A DNA stretch of 64,000 bases from positions 1 through 64,000 of the forward strand of contig CALAHN010000104.1 in the NCBI GenBank assembly GCA_937891825.1. Direction: 5' to 3'. This DNA comes from an uncultured Alphaproteobacteria bacterium (GTDB lineage Bacteria > Pseudomonadota > Alphaproteobacteria > Bin95). This document shows positions 61,280-64,000 of the stretch, piece after piece; positions within the stretch are counted from its first letter, which is position 1; each line of letters opens with the position of its first letter. A program made the position numbers and the translations under genes. The notes under the pieces are model-generated. The model was not told the DNA's origin, searched no databases, and worked only from the letters and a program-made list of their open reading frames with translations.

Positions 61280-61338
61280 ATATATTTGACGATATAATCG
61301 CCCGTCAACTACTAATCCCGACAGGGGAGCGATTGGGC

Positions 61339-61824
61339 ATGAGCGGGACCGACAGGCAGGCGGACGAGGCGGCGGCGCTGGGCGAGGCGCTGTCCTATCT
61401 GAATTTCGCCGCGCGGCGGCCCTATGCCTTCGATCTCTCCCATCGGGCGGTCAGGGTGCTGCAGTTCGTCGGCCGCAGCATCAGGCCGCTGCGGATCGAC
61501 GATGTCGCGAAGTTGCTGGACTGCGCCGCCAGCACGGCGTCAGAGCTGGTGAAGCGCCTGGAGAAGCGCGGCTTGCTGGTCCGGCGCCGCGCGGTGACGG
61601 ACGAACGGGTTGTCGAAATCGATCTGACCGAGGCCGGCCATGCGGCGCTTCTGGACCATACCGCCGTCGATTCGGAAGCGCTGCGGCTTGGGCTGGCGCG
61701 GCTTTCGGCGGCCGAACGCCGCTCTTTGCAGCGTTTGCTGGAGCGGGTGACGGACGGCGTCGTCGAAAGCCGGCCGACGGAAGACAGGTTCCGGCCCTCA
61801 ATGAAAATCCCGGCTGGGAAATAG
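61339..61824 (+). CDS. MarR family transcriptional regulator
   Basis: w[44 protein letters not shown]. Confidence 0.88.
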   Translation: MSGTDRQADEAAALGEALSYLNFAARRPYAFDLSHRAVRVLQFVGRSIRPLRIDDVAKLLDCAASTASELVKRLEKRGLLVRRRAVTDERVVEIDLTEAGHAALLDHTAVDSEALRLGLARLSAAERRSLQRLLERVTDGVVESRPTEDRFRPSMKIPAGK

Positions 61825-64000
61825 CACGCGGGCCTGGTCGCGCGGATGGCGGGGGCGGGGGATGGCCGTGCGCCTGTCCGGGGCCGGCGGCCGGCGCGCT
61901 TCGTCGGCGGCGCTCACCGGGTTCGCGAACCGCCCGTCGGCGGAGAGTTCGTCCAGCATCGACGACGCATCCTCCAGAACCTCCGCGATCAGGTGGATGA
62001 CGATGCCTTCCCGCTGGAGTTTGCCCGTCACTTTCAAAAGCCGCCCTGTCAGCACGATCCGGCGATAGGCCTCGAAGGTTTTCGGCCAGACGATGATATT
62101 GGCGACGCCGGTCTCATCCTCCAGCGTCGCGAAGATCACGCCGTTGGCGCTGCCGGGGCGCTGGCGCGCCAGCACCAGGCCCGCCACGGTGATCGGGCGG
62201 GCGAGGGGGGCGGTCGCGAGATCGGCGTTTGGGGCGACGCCCTGCATATGCGGCCGCAGGATCGCCATCGGATGCGCCTTCAGGCTGAGACGGAGCCAGG
62301 AATAATCCTCATAGACCTCCTCGCCGAGGCTGGGCGCTTGCAGGGCGACCGGCGTCTCCGCGCCGCAATCCGCTTCCCCTGCGGCGGCGAACAGCGGCAG
62401 CGGCGCCGCTCCCTTGACCGCCGCGGTCTGCCAAAGCGCCTGCCGGCGGGTAAGATCGATGTCGCCAAAGGCGTCCGCCTGGGCCAACCGCTCCAACGCC
62501 TTCGGCGCAAGGCCGGCGCGCCGCCAGATATCCTCGACCGCCCGATAGCCGTTGCCGCGCGCCGCGACGAGCCAGTCGGCGTCCGCCTCCCGGAAGCCCT
62601 TGATCTGACGGAAGCCAAGACGCAGCGCGTAATGGCGGCCGTTCAGCGCCGCTTCCAGGGTGCAATCCCATTCGGAAAAATTGATATCGACCGGCCGCAC
62701 CTCGATCCCATGCTCGCGCGCGTCGCGGACGATCTGGGCGGGCGCGTAGAAGCCCATGGGCTGCGAATTCAAGAGCGCGCAGGCGAAGACATCCGGATAA
62801 TGGCGCTTCAGCCAGGCCGAGGCATAGACCAATAGCGCGAAACTGGCGGCGTGGCTTTCCGGGAAGCCATATTCGCCGAAGCCTTCGATCATCGAGAAGC
62901 AGCGCTCGGCGAAGGCATCGTCATAGCCGTTCCGGCGCATGCCGGCGTGGAAGCGTTCCCGGAAGGAATGGATGGTCCCCATATGCCGGAAGGTCGCCAT
63001 GGCGCGGCGCAGGCCATCGGCCTCGCCGGGGGCGAACCCGGCGGCGACGACGGCGATCTTCATGGCCTGCTCCTGAAACAGCGGCACCCCAAGCGTGCGG
63101 CCCAGGACTTCCTTCAAGGCGGGGGAGACCCAATCGACCGGCTCCTCGCCATTCCGGCGGCGGATATAGGGATGCACCATGTCGCCCTGGATCGGCCCCG
63201 GACGGACAATCGCGACCTCGATCACCAGATCGTAGAACGTGCGCGGCCGCATGCGCGGCAGGAACGCCATCTGCGCCCGGCTCTCGACCTGAAAGACGCC
63301 GAGGCTGTCGGCCTTGCAGAGCATGTCATATGTCGCCGCATCCTCCCGCGGGATCGTCGCCAGGGTGAAGCGCTGGCCATAGCGGGTCTGGATCAGGTCG
63401 AAGGCTTTGCGGATGCAGCTCAACATGCCGAGCGCCAGGATGTCGATCTTGAGAATGCCAAGCGCGTCCAGGTCGTCCTTGTCCCATTCGACGACGGTGC
63501 GGTCCGCCATGGCGGCGTTTTCGACCGGAACCAGTTCGTCGAGCCGACCGCGGGCGATGACGAAGCCGCCGACATGTTGAGAGAGATGACGGGGAAAGCC
63601 GATCAGGTCGTTGGCGAGGCCGAGCGTCAGACGCAGGCGGCGGTCGGTCGGGTCGAGGCCGATCTCCCGGGCCTGCTCCAGGTCGACGCCCTCCGCCGAC
63701 CAGCCCCAGGTCTGGGCGGCGAGGGCGGCGACGGTATCGGCCGAAAGGCCCATGGCCTTGCCGACTTCCCGGACGGCGCTCCGGCCCCGATAGTGGATCA
63801 CGGTCGCGGCGAGGCCCGCGCGCTCCCGGCCATAGCGGCGGTAGATATATTGGATCACCTCTTCCCGGCGCTCATGCTCGAAATCGATGTCGATATCCGG
63901 CGGCTCATTCCGCTCGGCCGAGATGAAGCGTTCGAACAACAGGTCGGCCTCGACCGGATTGACCGAGGTGACGCCAAGGCAATAGCAGATCGCCGAGTTC
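61798..64000 (-). CDS. dnaE2: Error-prone DNA polymerase DnaE2 (partial, continues beyond window)
   Basis: [52 protein letters not shown]-terminal RDFH; frame stays open to position 64000. Confidence 0.93.
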   Translation of the reverse strand, partial: NSAICYCLGVTSVNPVEADLLFERFISAERNEPPDIDIDFEHERREEVIQYIYRRYGRERAGLAATVIHYRGRSAVREVGKAMGLSADTVAALAAQTWGWSAEGVDLEQAREIGLDPTDRRLRLTLGLANDLIGFPRHLSQHVGGFVIARGRLDELVPVENAAMADRTVVEWDKDDLDALGILKIDILALGMLSCIRKAFDLIQTRYGQRFTLATIPREDAATYDMLCKADSLGVFQVESRAQMAFLPRMRPRTFYDLVIEVAIVRPGPIQGDMVHPYIRRRNGEEPVDWVSPALKEVLGRTLGVPLFQEQAMKIAVVAAGFAPGEADGLRRAMATFRHMGTIHSFRERFHAGMRRNGYDDAFAERCFSMIEGFGEYGFPESHAASFALLVYASAWLKRHYPDVFACALLNSQPMGFYAPAQIVRDAREHGIEVRPVDINFSEWDCTLEAALNGRHYALRLGFRQIKGFREADADWLVAARGNGYRAVEDIWRRAGLAPKALERLAQADAFGDIDLTRRQALWQTAAVKGAAPLPLFAAAGEADCGAETPVALQAPSLGEEVYEDYSWLRLSLKAHPMAILRPHMQGVAPNADLATAPLARPITVAGLVLARQRPGSANGVIFATLEDETGVANIIVWPKTFEAYRRIVLTGRLLKVTGKLQREGIVIHLIAEVLEDASSMLDELSADGRFANPVSAADEARRPPAPDRRTAIPRPRHPRDQARVLFPSRDFH

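Overview
GC-rich (apparently alphaproteobacterial) chromosomal window with dense protein coding on both strands. I saw no CRISPR array, rRNA, confident tRNA or mobile element. Recognisable blocks are: a TRAP transporter operon; metK-trmB; a complete System I cytochrome c maturation operon (ccmABCDEFGHI); a molybdopterin oxidoreductase / partner protein / UGSC selenoprotein cassette beside selD; an amidohydrolase; cytochrome b561 and YceI; an hcnABC-like FAD/2Fe-2S oxidoreductase set; LysM/BON and DUF937 proteins; an aspartate-type aminotransferase; a lone Flp pilin; metY; a glyoxylate/serine-type pair; a catabolic cluster of CoA transferase, alpha/beta hydrolases and flavoenzymes; maeB; the phoR-pstSCAB-phoU-phoB regulon; xseB-ispA-dxs-tlyA-rumA-like; and the 3' part of an error-prone DNA polymerase (dnaE2). 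The main discovery is at 19056-19577. The ORF track splits one gene at an in-frame TGA (19335-19337). Reading that TGA as selenocysteine gives a 173-aa UGSC-family protein (...GIGD-U-GSCSSCSLHD...). A perfect 9-bp hairpin with a G-initial loop lies 19 nt after the TGA, as expected for a bacterial SECIS, and an NDH-SelD fusion gene lies next door. Annotation rests on reading the supplied translations and sequence; no database search was run.
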